Shown here piece by piece: positions 13,900 to 27,935 of a stretch of DNA of 64,000 nt. The notes below the pieces were generated by a model, which did not search any database, had not been told where the DNA came from, and was given only the letters and a program-made list of their open reading frames with translations. The translations under genes were made by a program, and so were the position numbers. The stretch is from Sitta carolinensis (lineage: Eukaryota; Chordata; Aves; Passeriformes; Sittidae). Position 1 is the stretch's first letter. Each line of letters opens with the position of its first letter. Where the stretch lies: positions 129,851,625 through 129,915,624 of the forward strand of contig CM063284.1 in the NCBI GenBank assembly GCA_032173965.1. The letters run 5' to 3'.

Positions 13900-14350
13900 C
13901 CCCAAAAAAGCAACAATTGCTTTGTGCGAGGCAGGGCGCGTTACGGGGAGCGGGAGGCGAGAGGCGGCGGCGCGTGTGGAGAGAGCCCCGGCAGAGCCCC
14001 CGGCGCCATTTGCATAGAGCTGGTCCTGCTGTCAGTCACTGCGGGGCGGCATCTCCCCCAGCCGGATGGTTACGCTCGGGCTTCGCCGCAAAGCTCGGCT
14101 TCTCCCGCACTTGGCAGCCGCCGACAGCCACTGGCACAGGGGCTTGCTTCTTAAAGAGCCCGCTGCGCTCCCCGGCCGAGCTCCGGCACCGGCGGGAGCG
14201 GCACGAACGCCTCGGTGCGAGCGGGCCCCGAGCGGCGCCGCGCCGGCCCTGGGGCGGCTCCCGGGCGAACCCCGGCATCGCCCCGCGGCCGGGGCTGCGA
14301 GGCGGCACCGCGAGGGCTGCGGCTGCCTGCCCGCAGTCGTGAGACATTTA
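13900..14350. promoter_or_regulatory. CpG island, probable FSBP promoter
   Basis: Abrupt GC- and CpG-rich block in AT-rich surroundings, 0.45-0.9 kb upstream of the FSBP start codon. Several overlapping frames up to 158 codons on both strands are by-products of the base composition. A promoter for the nested minus-strand gene is the simplest reading; an internal RAD54B start is also possible. Confidence 0.7.
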
Positions 14351-15699
14351 CCGAGTGCCTTACAGCGTGTGGGTACTGGGGTTTGCATAATATCCGCCAG
14401 CAAACAACTGACTTGCATTATATTTATCCAGGCGCTTTTTCAGGATTAAAAAAGTCTGATTTTTATTAACAAGATGTGCCTCCATTTCTAACGTTTGCTC
14501 AACAACGTATCACCCTAAAGCAAGCCTTCACATTAAAACGCATGCAAGGCTTTAAATTTCTGTGGTCTAAACTAAAGCAACAAACTGGAGAAAGAGAAAA
14601 GCCAGCAGATTGAAGAGAAGGTACAAGAAAGGTTCTCAAGTACAAAAAGCAAAAACTAAGTTTGAAAAATGACGTACTCCACTGAAAGAGTCCGGAGGGT
14701 GGAAACAAACACCACTTGAGATGGTGGCAACAGCTTCCTAAGCTTAACATGTCCAGCCTTGAAAACAAGGGAGCCTAGAAGCAGGGGGAAGGAAAGAGAA
14801 ATAATTATAGCTTGAAATATCCCAAGGCTATAAAGATCTAGGTATAAACTTGTTTGCTGTAAGGGGAAAAAAACCAAAGCAGACACAAGCCGCATTCAAA
14901 ACAAGAAATTCACACTAAACAAAGGGAGACTTTTTAGTGATAAAAATCAATTAGCATTTAGAATAACAAGCAATTTTGGAACCACTTCTAAGACCTGGCT
15001 TGTCAGTACCAAGTAACAAAGTTGTGACCAGTCCACTTCACTGGTATTGGTTTCAAGCCAAGATTAAACAAAGCATTTTATAGTCTGAAGCCTATTACAC
15101 TTAAATTTGAGAAACAAAATGCTCTTGTGGTTAGAAGCACTGTATGAAAACCATTACTTATAAACACCTAATCCTTTTCTATTTCCCCTCACTTTTCACT
15201 TTACTAATATTAGGAATATAAAGCTGGTGGTTAAGAGTTTTGGGGTTTTTTAATTATGTTTTCAGTTGTTCTTCAGTAACTGAAAAAAACTGGATGTGCT
15301 TCACATAGTTTAGACTCTGGCAGTATCAGCATTGAGGATTCACAGGCGAGCTATGCTGTGCCCTCCACTGTTGAAGCAGTTCTGCAGTGTCCACCCAGAC
15401 TCTTGACTTGTCAGTGACAAAAATAAGTCAGTGATTAAAGGCTCCTCCCCACAGACACAAAGAGCACAAATGAACAGTGTGGGGCAGAGGAACCCAAATA
15501 ACCAAGCCCTCAGTCCAGCTGCTCCCGGGCCCCCGGGGTGAGAGACCCAGCATCCTCAGGAGAGGCCCTCTCTAGACCACCTCACAGACTGAAGGAGGGG
15601 GCTACTGCCCACTGGGTATGGGATTCATTGTGAGATGCCAGGAGTATTTTGGGATTGCAGAAGGCAGTACAGGATATTTAGAGGAAGAACTGAAGGCAA

Positions 15700-16510
15700 C
15701 ACAAGGGATAGTGAACCATGAAAGTGGTCTGGGAAAGAACAAGCATAGGAGGATACTGGGAGGGGGCAAAAAGGGCTAACAGGGGCCAGGTGCATGTAAA
15801 CAGGCAGCTGCCCAGTATGGTTGTTCAGCCATGCCCTAGGCCTGAGCAGGCCCAGGGCACGTGCACTGCAGACTGTCCTATCTGCTTGTTAAACTACATT
15901 TGTAACTGTTTTCCTGGGTGAGGGAAAATCTCAATTACGTGTGACCATAAAGAGAAACATGGATGCCAGCAGCTGGAGTTGTACCACCACAGGTCACAGG
16001 GGCCCAGGGTGCTCAAGGCACTGGAACAGAGAGGCCAGAGCCTAGGCACACGGCCAGGATACCTGTGCCAGTGTGTAACCTCAGGCAAACTCCAAGCCAG
16101 ACTAGACATTCAGAAGGCTTGGGAACCAAGCGATGGTGAGCCAGGACCAGATACTGCAGAGACCAGAAGGTCTGAGATTTGGCTAATGGAGGGACACCAG
16201 GACACCTGGGAACAGGCCACTGGCCAGACAAGCTGCCAGAGAGACCCAGTGCGTGTTTGTGTGTCAGCTGGGAGACCAGGGCATCCAGGGACCACTACCT
16301 GAGCAGAGTAAGAATTTAAGGCCACTTGCTGGAAGATCCATGTTGTATACATAAGCATTTGCCACAAACCAGCGTTCTTCACAGTCAGCCAGTGAATGGA
16401 AGGGATGAGGCCATTGAAGCTGCTTGCGTTTGTATGAGTGCTGAACTTTTTAATGTCGGCCTGTATATACACATATATACAAATGTAACTCTTGAGGATA
16501 CATGCTTGTA
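15700..16510 (+). repeat. Interspersed repeat, copy A (LTR-like, unclassified)
   Basis: Shares an ordered series of words with the block at about 25.66-26.56 kb: AAACTACATTT, then GCTGGAGTTG, then CAGAGAGGCCAGAGCC. Both copies continue into sloppy internal repeats built on 'gagaccagg...', and both end in AT-rich 'tatacacatata'-type sequence. No coding capacity. The internal repeats and GC-rich body suggest a retroviral LTR or a non-autonomous element. Edges are approximate. Confidence 0.45.
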
Positions 16511-19500
16511 GTCCTAGCCATGAGGAGCTACAGCAGTCTCCTCTATAAAAGGGCTACCAGATGCAGTAACTCCCAATACTAGACTTACCTAAACTCATAT
16601 TAATCTATTACTGTAGTACTTAATGTTTCAAGATAGACTAAGTTCCCACACTAATGTAATTATAGCAATATACATCTATAAAGTTTTCTTTTGAGTAAAT
16701 GCCTGATGAAGATTTTAAATTACATATTGTTCAGCATGAGTGTAAAATAACCCTTGAAAAAAATGAAGGTGGCTACCAACCAAGATTTTTTTTCCTTCCT
16801 TTTTAAAAAGGTCATATAGTACTTGGATAAGAAATCAGAGGATGTGAAAAGCCTGGATATTAATGACACATATAGACATCTTTGAGCTAAAACAATAGGT
16901 GTAGCTCCAAGACAATTACAAAAAACAAAGATGTTGCCACAATCCACCTACACCTTCCACCAACACTTGTACTTATGCAACACAGTGCATAGCCAGTTCA
17001 GCAAGATGATCTAGCTACAGAATAATCTATTTATTTTGCAAGCATAAGAATTTAATACAAATTTAATAATTGGTTTAAGTCAACATAGATGTGAGACATT
17101 TTCAAAAGAAAACCAGTCATTTCTACCTCCCCCCAACCGTGTCATGTTCCTGCCCCTTCACTGTGATAATATGAGCACTCACAAATCTGGACAACTCATA
17201 TTAATCATTTTTTTCTGAGTTGGATTAGTTTTAATCATTAGCAGTTCCCTAATCCACTATGCCACAGGACAAATAACTCACAGAAAGACATACATTGAAA
17301 AAGCTTCTTCAGACTCTATCTGGATCATTGTAGGGTGAATTGCAAACCATACTCCTAAAGACATGTATTACCGCAACTGAGGTGACAATAAACCACAGGT
17401 AGAAGGAGAGAAGAAAATACCTCACCACTGAAGAAAATAAACATACAAGCACCCCTTAAATCACTTCACTGCCTTCTATACCTCCTGGTTTTGCTGTGAA
17501 AAAGTCCAGAATTAATACCAGAAAATGATACAAACAGTGCAGCCTGGAGAACTATTGAGATTAGTGAATCACAGCTTTAATACAGTCAGGAATTAAAGTA
17601 GCCAAATCACTATGAATTACTGAAAAAAGCTCAATGGTCACAAATTTTACAAGTGATATATTTGTATCACAGCCACTAACTGCATCAAGTAAATTTGCTT
17701 GATGGCCCATGTAAATTTAGACATATTATAAGGCAGAACACCCCAAAAATGAGAATGTCTTAAATCAGGGGAGCATTTTGGAGGGAGAGGGAGGATCTTT
17801 AGTCACACAGAACTGAGGAATAATCTCTCCATGACAGACTTAAAAGAATCACTATAAGGTACGTGAGACAAAGGGAAAAAGACATCTGAGAAAACTGAGA
17901 GTGCCCTAAAAAACAAGGTGTCTTGAAAGATGCTGTTTAGAACAGAGAGCAAACATGAATGTTTAAAGGAATGACACCAGCTTAAGTGATTGAGGCTGGG
18001 ACCTTCTGGTGCAAAAAATATCAAATCAACAGATTGCTAAGCCCTGTGAAGGTGCTCTGCCCACAAGGTGGTCGCCCCAGGATAAGTCTGAAGGACTACT
18101 GTTCTTATTTAGCAATATGCAAGCTCTGAGAGACCTGGGGTTAGCATTTGCAATCACACAGGAACCTGAAAATCCTTGAGAACAAGAGGATGATTGCAAG
18201 ATTTGAATCAAAGCTAAAATGGAACCCTGGTACCCCTGTGCTTACATAAAAATGTAGAAAGATTCATTCAGCATTCATGGGGTATATTACACATCACTGA
18301 ATATACTGGGCTATTATGACAGTGGAAACATTTGGCAAGTATCAAGGCAGTTGCTCACCCTTGCAAATGAATTTGGCAGCTGCCTAAGTTGAGAGTGTCT
18401 ATAGGTAGTAAGGGCTGCAAAACTTCCATTAGGTCATCATATAGTCCTCTCTACTGACACGACAGCAAGGCAGTGCCAAGTCATTTGATCTGCCTGTCTT
18501 TAAGAGCCTGCTGAGCAAAGGGTGGGTAAGAAAACCTTCAACTTGGATGGTTTCTCACAGGGACAGTTGTTTCACGGGCAGTGTCTAAAGCTAAGGGGTG
18601 CAGGCATTATCCACCAAGGAGGGAGTTGAAGATGACAAAGTTTTGTGAACCAAAAGTTGTAATAGAACTTCACCTGGAAGTTACAGTTCTTAAATACATT
18701 TGCACCAGACCTGTTAGATGTTACTGTGACGCAGATAGAAACACACAGTAACACACACAACAGGTGTTTAGGTAGAGAAGAAGAAAAGAAGTCTCTTTTA
18801 ATGTTGACCTCGTATATATAAGTTTCTGGACAGTGATCAGAGATTGGACAGAGAAGTTACCACCTCTCCATCTTCACTGGTCACTCGAGAAATCCATCAG
18901 GTGGTATCTTTTCACAAAGGAATTCAAACATGATTTTTGTTTATCTTACAATTCATGAGAACTGACTCCATTATACTAAAACAAATCAGAAGGCTTATTT
19001 TCAGGGACAACAGTTAGAAATAATACTTTTAGATCATTTGTGTTTCAAATGGCTTTCTCATGTAATTTGATTTTTTTTTTCTCATCTTCATCAGCACTTT
19101 CACCATCAGTTTAATACTTTATTGTCCTTATCTTTGCTGTACCTGGATGTCTCAGACCACTCCTTTCCTTTCTCCTGCACAATTATTTCTAAACCTCTGT
19201 CCTGCACGGGAGGTGAGACAAATAAGGCAAAGCTTTACCTCTTTTCTTTGTCCTACTTTTTTTTTTTGCATCTATTTTTGTGACCAGCATCTAGCATGTA
19301 TTAACTTCCAATCTATAACAGTTCTTGAAATTGTGGCAAGAACAAGGGTTCCAGCCTGCTCCAGAGCTCTTACCAGCTAAAATTCCAAGCATAAAAGATA
19401 AATACTATTTTGTGCCCTCTGCTGATATATGGCATTCTCTCAACATTTAGCCCACTGAAATGGGGAATATACAAATTAGCCAATTAAAATGCCCTCCATG

Positions 19501-22500
19501 CCAAATTTTAAAGAATTTATCTTCATCTCAGTGTGACATTCCAATACCCACACATTCAGATCAGTAACCATTCTTCAAACTAAGTTTGGCTTAAAGCTAC
19601 AGGACTCTATAGTACTATGTGACTTTACAGCTCCATGAATTAGCTTTTCACTTTTTAAGTTGTGTCTTTAAAAATCAAAAAGCTAAGAGCCCCATTATTT
19701 ACAAATTAAGAAGTGCAGCCATTCCTAATACATGCTTATACCTTTTCTGATCCTCTCTTCCAACAAGCTTTTTGATGACTAATCACAAGCAGCTGAGAAA
19801 TACATAAAAGTTTGAAAGTATGATTTCCCAGGATATTTTCCTTAAATTCTCACATCTTCAACACCAAGATAGCCCCTAGGAAAAGAAATAGTGTAAGAGA
19901 AGTCAAGTTTCTGCAAGTGTCCCATTTTCTTCATAGATATATTAAAATTTTGGAGATTATGCTTTTACATACTATCCTGAAAATACTACCCTGTGTACTA
20001 TTCCCTGCATCTAACAAAGAAAGAGCTTTTATTATTCTAATCTTGCTCAGTGATTATTTTGAAGACAGTGAGATAACCATCTTACCATTATCTTGTTGGT
20101 TCAAGGAAAGTCATATTGTGACAAAGCTTCTGTTTTCAGGGAAAACTTAAGGCCTAAAGCCAAAAACTGGGATTGAACTCTAGTTAGGCTTACATGGCAA
20201 CAAAAGGGATCCAAACAATCCACAGAAAGATTTGACAACTGGCTTTGAAGGCACCCAGGCCTAGTCTGTCATAATACTCAGGATAGCTCAAAAAAACCCT
20301 CCCAGTTCCCTTCAGTATGGAATTTCTTATCCGTCCACCTGGGATTCCCTCATCTTCCCTTAAGTCCCCCTTCATATCTATTGGAGACAGGAGAGCTGGG
20401 AATACACACACTCACCAACTCCCCACACTCCAAGCTAGGACTTTACAAAGGGTGAGGGAAAAGAAAATAAAAACATGTGAGAAAATGTGAATAGCCATAT
20501 ATTTCTCTTTTGCCCATCTTACATTCACATAGCCTGATAACAGATTTTGAAAATCAAAAAAGAAGTAAGAAGAAATTGTGTATTGCTCCCCTCAGAATGT
20601 ATGAGGGATAGAAAGAATTATTACTGATAAACCTGAATCGTTTAAGATAATCTCCATGTATGGTATTTTCCAAGTTCCTCATTTTTAACATTACAGTATT
20701 AGATAGTTTCTTTTTCTCTATATTGCAGACTATATGCTGTGTGCTTGCATGCAAGTCTAAGGAGCTAAATTGTAATAAATATATTGGGATAGTAAGTAAA
20801 TTTCCCAAAACATCCCCTGCCAGTCCTTGGAAGGGGGGGTTTGCTTTATATCTGCAGTTTCCAGGTAGACCTCTCTGCATGAGTATTTAAGTATTTCAGC
20901 TTGTTTCTTCATAAATTTTAATTTTCAATAACTTAATATGTTTTTTTAAAAAAATACATGAAAGATTAACATCTTTACATGGAGCACAGCTTTCTTCAAT
21001 AATGAATATATCACTGCTCAAAAGTAAACAACCTGGCAATTTATATTTTTCATTGTAAAGAAGCAGCCACGGTTCCATTTAATAGACAAGTTACTACTAT
21101 GAAACTTTCATTTCAATCCCGCCAGCTTCTTTGGGAAATGTAGATTATCTTACATCTAATACAATTCTTTTTATTTATTTTCTGATCATGTGATACTCTT
21201 CTGATTTCTGGTTTCCTTCTCCTCACCTTCATTATCTTCATTAGATCAAATGCAAAGCACATTTAACTGGGGCAAATGAAAAGTACATTTCTCTGCCAAT
21301 TCACTGCTCTTTTCTCCAATGTGTGAATATCCTGGTTATATCATCTATAATTACATAAAGCCTAGTTATTCATATGACAGCAAGATATGATCATACCAAA
21401 TTATAAATTAGGTTGTACTAACTGTGGAAATATCCCACTAGAATTATGCAAGTCTGGATTTGTTTTACAGCAGCATTGCAGATGGCTGCCCCATCCAGGA
21501 AAGCAGTTTTGCAGTTGCTGAACATAATATGAGATGTTGCTTTTGGTGGTGAAGCTTTTATAATGTTCCTTCTTTCCATCTCACTCTTGGCTGCTTATTC
21601 TACTAGCACTGTGTATCTCAGCACTCAGCAGGTGGGCATCCCAAATGCAAGATGAATAAACAGAGTTAGGAATGTGACAACAGCCCAGGGGGACACCAAG
21701 TGTGCACAATCAGCTAGGGAAACACTAAGGAAGGCCTTAAGACAGCAGCAGAGTAGAAGACATCATTTCTCACCCCAAGGAAAAGCACCAAGTAAAAGGT
21801 GTTGTCCTGAGGAGATGTCAAAGAATCCCAAAGCTACAGACCAGAAAACAAAAGACCACTTGTGACTGATATATAAATGAACACTTCTGGAACCAGCATA
21901 CAATCATATACAGACAATTTATCTTATGATGTATTTACATCAATCCAGTTTTATTAACCAGTCTCCATCTCTTGAGATGGACTGATCAAACAGGCACAGA
22001 TGACACCTAAACAGTAACAGAAACTATCCTGAATTGAGAATAAACTTGTCTATAAATATGTCTATTCACTATTATTAACTATTTTTCTAGAACATTGCAG
22101 GGAGAAGGAGAACATTTTAAACCCTCAAGATTTATCAAAGTAAATTTGATAATATTTTGAATAAGAACTTAAAACAAAATTTATAGACTCGTAAAATCTT
22201 ACTTGCAAACAATGCAGCAATAAATTACTTACACTCAGGCATCCAGTCACATCTTAGCTGTTCTAAGGTGTGCTTGGTAATTATTAAGAGCTACAGATGA
22301 TTATGGAGTATATTTTATCCAAAGATTTAACTGCTTTACCAGCTGTTTATAAAAACATTTAAAAGACACACAGAACTGCAGCTACACATGCAGCTCCACC
22401 ACTAAAACAAACTTACTGAAATATCTTTTCTAGTTAATCTGTGAAGTGCAACAACAGAAATTAAATTAATACTTGTACTTCTGCAGATATCAAAGTAATT

Positions 22501-25500
22501 CTAGGAATAATCTGCTTCATTATGAGATGCCAGGCATGAATGTTTTTAGTTTTGTTACTAGAAACCACAAGTAGGCAGTTAGACTGAAACTGGACATTAT
22601 GAAAGACCAGAAAATAAAATTTTTTAATCCTCTGATTAAAAGTGACAGGTAATTGATTGCTACTGTCATAAATGAATGGTGGATTTTCTCTTTATATTCA
22701 TATTAATTGGTTAAAAGGATTTTATTCATATCAAGTGATAAGAGGTATCAGACAGACCTATAACAAACAATGTTCTAGAAAGCTGAAGGAACCACATTAT
22801 GAAAAATGAAGCTTAAGTAGGCAAAGCATCCAAACCTTACAGGCAAATATAGACAGTAAACATTAACATTCCAGAGAAGATAGAGAAAATATATTCAAAA
22901 CTATATGCAAATAATAAGTACAGTTGAGATCATAAGCATGAAAGACATTCAGAAACATCTATTTAGAGGCACAGGGTGAGCACATTAACCCCCTTATGAA
23001 ATACAGTTATAATTTGTCCTCATTGTTAGCTCAAAGATAGTATCTGGCCATGACTTCTGGCAAAGTTCCTCTTGGAAGATGCATTAGCAGATGTTAGTGA
23101 TGGATGAAAGACAAGGTACTCTTGAACCAAAAACCAACCAAACAGGAGGTGAGCTGTAACAGAATGAAACTCTATATCCATTTTTTCTGTTCACCTACAT
23201 CTGGTTCAAACAGTGAAATCTCAGGTGAAAGAGCTGTTCATTTCCACACATAATATAGTAAGCCCAAAGGGAAAAAACCAGCAACATTCTTCTAGATTTA
23301 AAGTACCAACAGAAAGCAACCTGTAAACTCAGATAATAAATTAAATTACGTATGCTTTATATAATAAATATCTATTAAAATCATAAAATAGAAGGCAGTG
23401 TGGGTAAAAACCTCAGTTCTTGCCAATCCCGCTCACTAGCAACACTAAGGAGATGCTAAGTATAGTTTAGGGATCTGCCTGTCCATTGTTTCTTCAAATG
23501 CAAATTTTTATTTTCTTTTCATTGCCAATAGAACATCAGAATATCATGAGAACAAGTAGAAACCGAACACTTGAGAGGTGCAGTAATATCCTTCCAAATG
23601 CATTTATGGGTTTATTTTCAGTAACTCATCAGTAAGTAGTTTAGAAATGTTTAAATAATTGTCATTTTTAAAGAGCATGCACACTTAGTTGAATTCTTTG
23701 GAGGCATGTGAGGAAAAAGTATTAATGACAATGTCAAATAAATCACCTCCCTCCCAAAGATCCATTGTGTCAATAAGCATTGTATTCTGAACACAAAACA
23801 AAGATACCAAAGAGATTGCCATGTTCATTCCTCTTAAAAATAAATACCAATTCTTAAAGTAGTTGTAAAGTTTATTTTCCTACAAACAAACATGAAACCT
23901 TATTTTCCAGTGTTCAGAACTTATAATCACAACTCATAAACTGCCCAATGAACATGCTCAATATCTTACAGTTCAAACACTCTTAAAATTACAACACATA
24001 TGTAGGTTTCATTCAGCTGTTGCTACAAACTTATTAAATGTGTCTGGAAATACCTCATCTCACAGAATTTCAGAGTCCCTTGCACTTCACTTTTATTAAT
24101 TACATTTTAGGGAAAAGTTTGGGGGTTTTTAAAGAGGCTTAGAAAAACTATTTTTTAAACCAGATATGCTGTAATTTTGAGACTGATTCCATCTAATAAA
24201 CTCCTTACTTTTCTGCTCCAAGAAATGGACGCCATGTGTCATATAACTGAGTTTCGGGTTTTTTGAAAGAATGCACAGCATTTTCAGGGCTGGGTTTTAG
24301 AAAGATTAGGTCTATGAACAGAGCAGTTGTCCAGTGGTTCACAGGTGTTTCAAAAGAATTTCAATGGAACCTAGGGTATTTATTTACACATTCCACTGCT
24401 GCACTGGAAACCCAAACACAGCAGCTTTGAGTGCGATATATAACTATCAAACTGTTTATCATCTGCATTAAATGATATGGAGACAATAAACCAAAATAAT
24501 GCCTACACACAGACTTTTTCAATCTTAAAATTATTTTAATGCCTGTTTAACAGAGAAATATGAGGCTCCAGAGACTGATAGTCAAATATAATTCCATTAC
24601 AATATTAATAATAATAAAAAATGCCAACTGACTCTGGCTTTCACAAGTGGTTTCCATTACTTCTGAATTTCATACCAAAGCCAGTTTTAACAAAACAATT
24701 TAACTTCACACTACAAAGAAGGTTAGGATTTACATAACCATTGCAATCACTACATTAGCTGTAATGAATAGCAGACAAAAGTGACGTAAAGGGCAGAAAC
24801 TGTCTTGGAAAATCTAAGTTATTAAGAACTTACTTAAGATTTAAGGAAGGCTCAATACAGGACTGTTTTCTCATTACAGTGCTTGCATCACAAGTGAACT
24901 TGAAAACTATAACTAACATTGGCATTAGACTCCCTTCTTTTATACTACATATCGTGACAGCTTTTCAAAGGCTTGCAGGGCTAGCCTCATTCTGCAGGCA
25001 TAGAAAGGGCTTTGGCACAAAATGCCTTGTTCAGAAAGGCAACAGTCCATCAACAGAAGCAGCTCGTCCAGTTTCACTCCACAACCTTTTGGTTATTTTT
25101 CTAAAGTCGTCACAGAGGACCCACACCATCTGCACCCAGAATTCATGATACAGAAAGGACATTTAACATTTTTTCCACTTCATAACATTTATTGCTGGAA
25201 TGACTGCTTATTTCCCAGAATATTTTGGAATTAAATCCTCTATTTACTTTTCAAGTGCACTGCTAAGCAGAACTAGCAGATACAAATTTTTGCAGATGTA
25301 CCTAAAGGGAAGAATGACCCCTCAAACAACATGTCCCATAGACATTGAAAATTTTCTTAAAGCATAGGGTTCAACTGGAAGTTTCAGCATATAAAATAAT
25401 AAACAGATAGAGCAGATAAATACAAAAGCTGTAAGACTTAAAGACACAAGGAAACTGAATTTCCACACATTAGCTCTGCCAAACAGAGTGCATACACTCT

Positions 25501-25659
25501 GGGTCACATACCATGCCAGTGGCAGCATCCTATTAGGGCTATCAAAATTCCCATTTTCTGGGACTAAAACCCAGAAAGAAGAATCAATGGGAAAGGCTCT
25601 CCAAAGCACCTTATAGAATGGAGGGGGATGCTGCCTTCCAGATCTAGAATTTGTGCAAT

Positions 25660-26560
25660 CTCCAGATGCTAGAAAGGTCTTTGGTGGAGGGAAAATATTT
25701 AAAAACTACAAAGATATGCAAAAGGGACAGACAAAGATGGTTCAGGCAGGAACAAGCACATAACAATAAAAGTAAAAATGCAGCCACTTCTACACAGATG
25801 AAGGTCAGTAGGCTTCCTCAGCAATGCACTGCATCCTATTGCCAGACCAAGTCCCATCTTCCTACTAAACTACATTTCTAAATATTTTCCCAGGTGAAAG
25901 CTGGAGTTGGACCACACACAGGTTATAGGGCTCAGGTAGCTGATTATGTCAGCAAGCAGAGAGGCCAGAGCCCAAATACACTGACTGGAATATACTGTAT
26001 GAGATTGCTAACAAACACCAACGTGGACTAGCTGGCAAGCAGGATAAGAGGCTTGGAAGCCCAATACTGGAGCAGCCATGAGTCTAGGCCAGCTATTGAG
26101 ACTTGATTACTGAAGGGACCAAGAAGTCGATGCAAGTTACTCAAGAGACCAGGACATCTTGGGGGTTGGCTCCTGGTAAGTTCAGCTACCAGCCAGAAAT
26201 GTTTGTACATGTGCACCTCTTGGGCACAAGGCAAATGGGAGATCACTGAATCCAGGAGCCCACCACGAAGTAGACCAGGTGGCTAAGACTGTGGGACCTA
26301 CAGTGTTCTCGTACCTGTAGGAGTGCAGGACTGCATACCAGCAACTGGACTGGCAGCTGTGGGCCTCTGTGGCTCGTGTGCCCACAGCTCGGGTGTCCAA
26401 CAAATCAAGGAACCAGCTACTGAACAGACTGAGTGAATAAGGTCAGTTATTGGAGGGATCCAAATTCTCTGTGTGCATGTGTATTTACATAGATACATGT
26501 GTATTCATTTGTTTTTCCACAAACAGGCTTTCATCCCAAGCAGTTGGAGAAAGGATGGGA
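25660..26560 (+). repeat. Interspersed repeat, copy B (LTR-like, unclassified)
   Basis: Diverged direct-orientation relative of the block at 15.7-16.5 kb, with the same landmark words in the same order and more decay. The body contains degenerate tandem units ('...accaggac...', '...ggccagctattgagac...'). Similar sequence may continue to about 26.76 kb. Edges are approximate. Confidence 0.4.
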
Positions 26561-27763
26561 TATGTCCATGGGCACTGCTTGTGCTTGCCTGAGTACTGTG
26601 TTCCACATCCGTTTTGGCCTATGTGGCCAGTCATGTGGACGGGTATATAGGACATATGTGTGCCTATTGGGAATAATTTCCTTTTGGGAATTAGCCTCAC
26701 TATTGGCTGGACCTTGGGACATGGAACTATGTGAGTTTTGCTTCAATGAAGCTTCAAGATTTAAGAGGTCTTATAACAAACAAACTTAATTACAACTGTT
26801 AAAGCCTTCGAGTAACTCAAGGTGATAAGTGGCCCTGAAATGCTCTTTTAAAATTTCACTCACTACAGTGTTATTAATTAAATGAACCCTAAACCATCAT
26901 TATCAGTGTAATTAATTATGAAGAAACAACAGTGAAATAACTGTAAGACAGGTGTTTAAAATGCCTGAGCTGGCTCCAAAAGGAGCTATTTTCATCCATC
27001 AATATTAGTACACCAGTTCAAGTGCCAGGCTTTCAAGATGTACTCGGCTCCTGAGGTCATACACTTGCATTCACACAACACAAAACTGTGCTGGATTTAT
27101 GGTCAGGGCACACCAAGACTGGGAAATTAAGACACTCAACCCCACAATGTCATTCAGGTCCATCCAAGTGCTCTTGCTATAGTTCAGACACTTCAATGTC
27201 TTTGCAGTGCTTACTGCCCTGATTTTCCAGAGGCATTCATTACCACAGCACAGCTGATGAAGTACACACCCACAAATGAGCAAAGCCAGTTCTGTGGCTA
27301 AAATTGGCTTAAACCTGAAGTACCCACTGGTGACACTGAAGAAAAGAAACCCTCATGAATTCTGAAAAAAACTTGAATCCATTCAGAATGGTTAGCTTTC
27401 TCTGCATGAGGTCAGCAAGGTCACCAAACTACAACACTTTCCCACTACTTAAGGTATCACAATTCTTGTATTGCACCAACTGAAGATTAGAGTGAGTTGA
27501 TTATAAGGCTCTTCTGGAAGACACAAACCCAAATAGCAACACTATCAACTGGCTTCCAAAACACCTTGGGTTCTTTCCTTTTTTATTAAAAAATTCGTTT
27601 AACGATTACTTTTTTCACTCTATCCAGTATAACCTGAAACAATGCCACCACTGCACAACACTTAGAACACTACTTCACAAAAGTTTAGTATATGCAGTCT
27701 ATCATTCATAAGCTTTAAAATTCCCTTATGATACATGGTAGTAAAAAAGAAAGAGCATCTTAC

Positions 27764-27935
27764 CAGCTTTGGGCGCATTCAGTGTTTTCATTTCTGCCTT
27801 GCTACGCTTGTCAGTGCCGAAGCATGCTTTTGTCTTTACTTTTCCAGTTGACTCCACAGACTGTGTAAAATTTTCATTTTGATTCTGGATGTTTATTTTA
27901 TAAAGCAATGAAGCACCTCCCTCTTTCTCATCTAT
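27764..27935 (-). CDS. RAD54B: RAD54B second coding exon
   Basis: 172 nt, phase 0 to phase 1, encoding a hydrophilic Lys/Asn/Thr-rich segment that starts IDEKEGG. Acceptor TTCTGTTTTGCAG and donor GGTAAG are both strong. The protein is diverged from what I recall of the mammalian RAD54B N-terminal linker, so assignment relies on position, strand and phase. Confidence 0.75.

Larger units (their letters stand above)
14450..27763 (-). other. RAD54B intron, no exon recognised
   Basis: Long AT-rich stretch between the FSBP CpG island and the second RAD54B coding exon. Two diverged copies of one interspersed repeat (about 15.7-16.5 and 25.66-26.56 kb) are listed separately. A GC-rich near-palindrome with CCCGGGCCCCCGGGG lies near 15525-15540. 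Otherwise no gene, RNA or mobile element could be supported. Confidence 0.6.

Noticed and set aside
13866..14449. Frames up to 158 codons around the FSBP CpG island
   Set aside because: Same composition effect; mutually overlapping on both strands, with no domain or splice support.
25322..25609. 95-codon minus-strand frame with hydrophobic stretches
   Set aside because: No splice sites or family match; the hydrophobic look comes from T-rich sequence in an intron.
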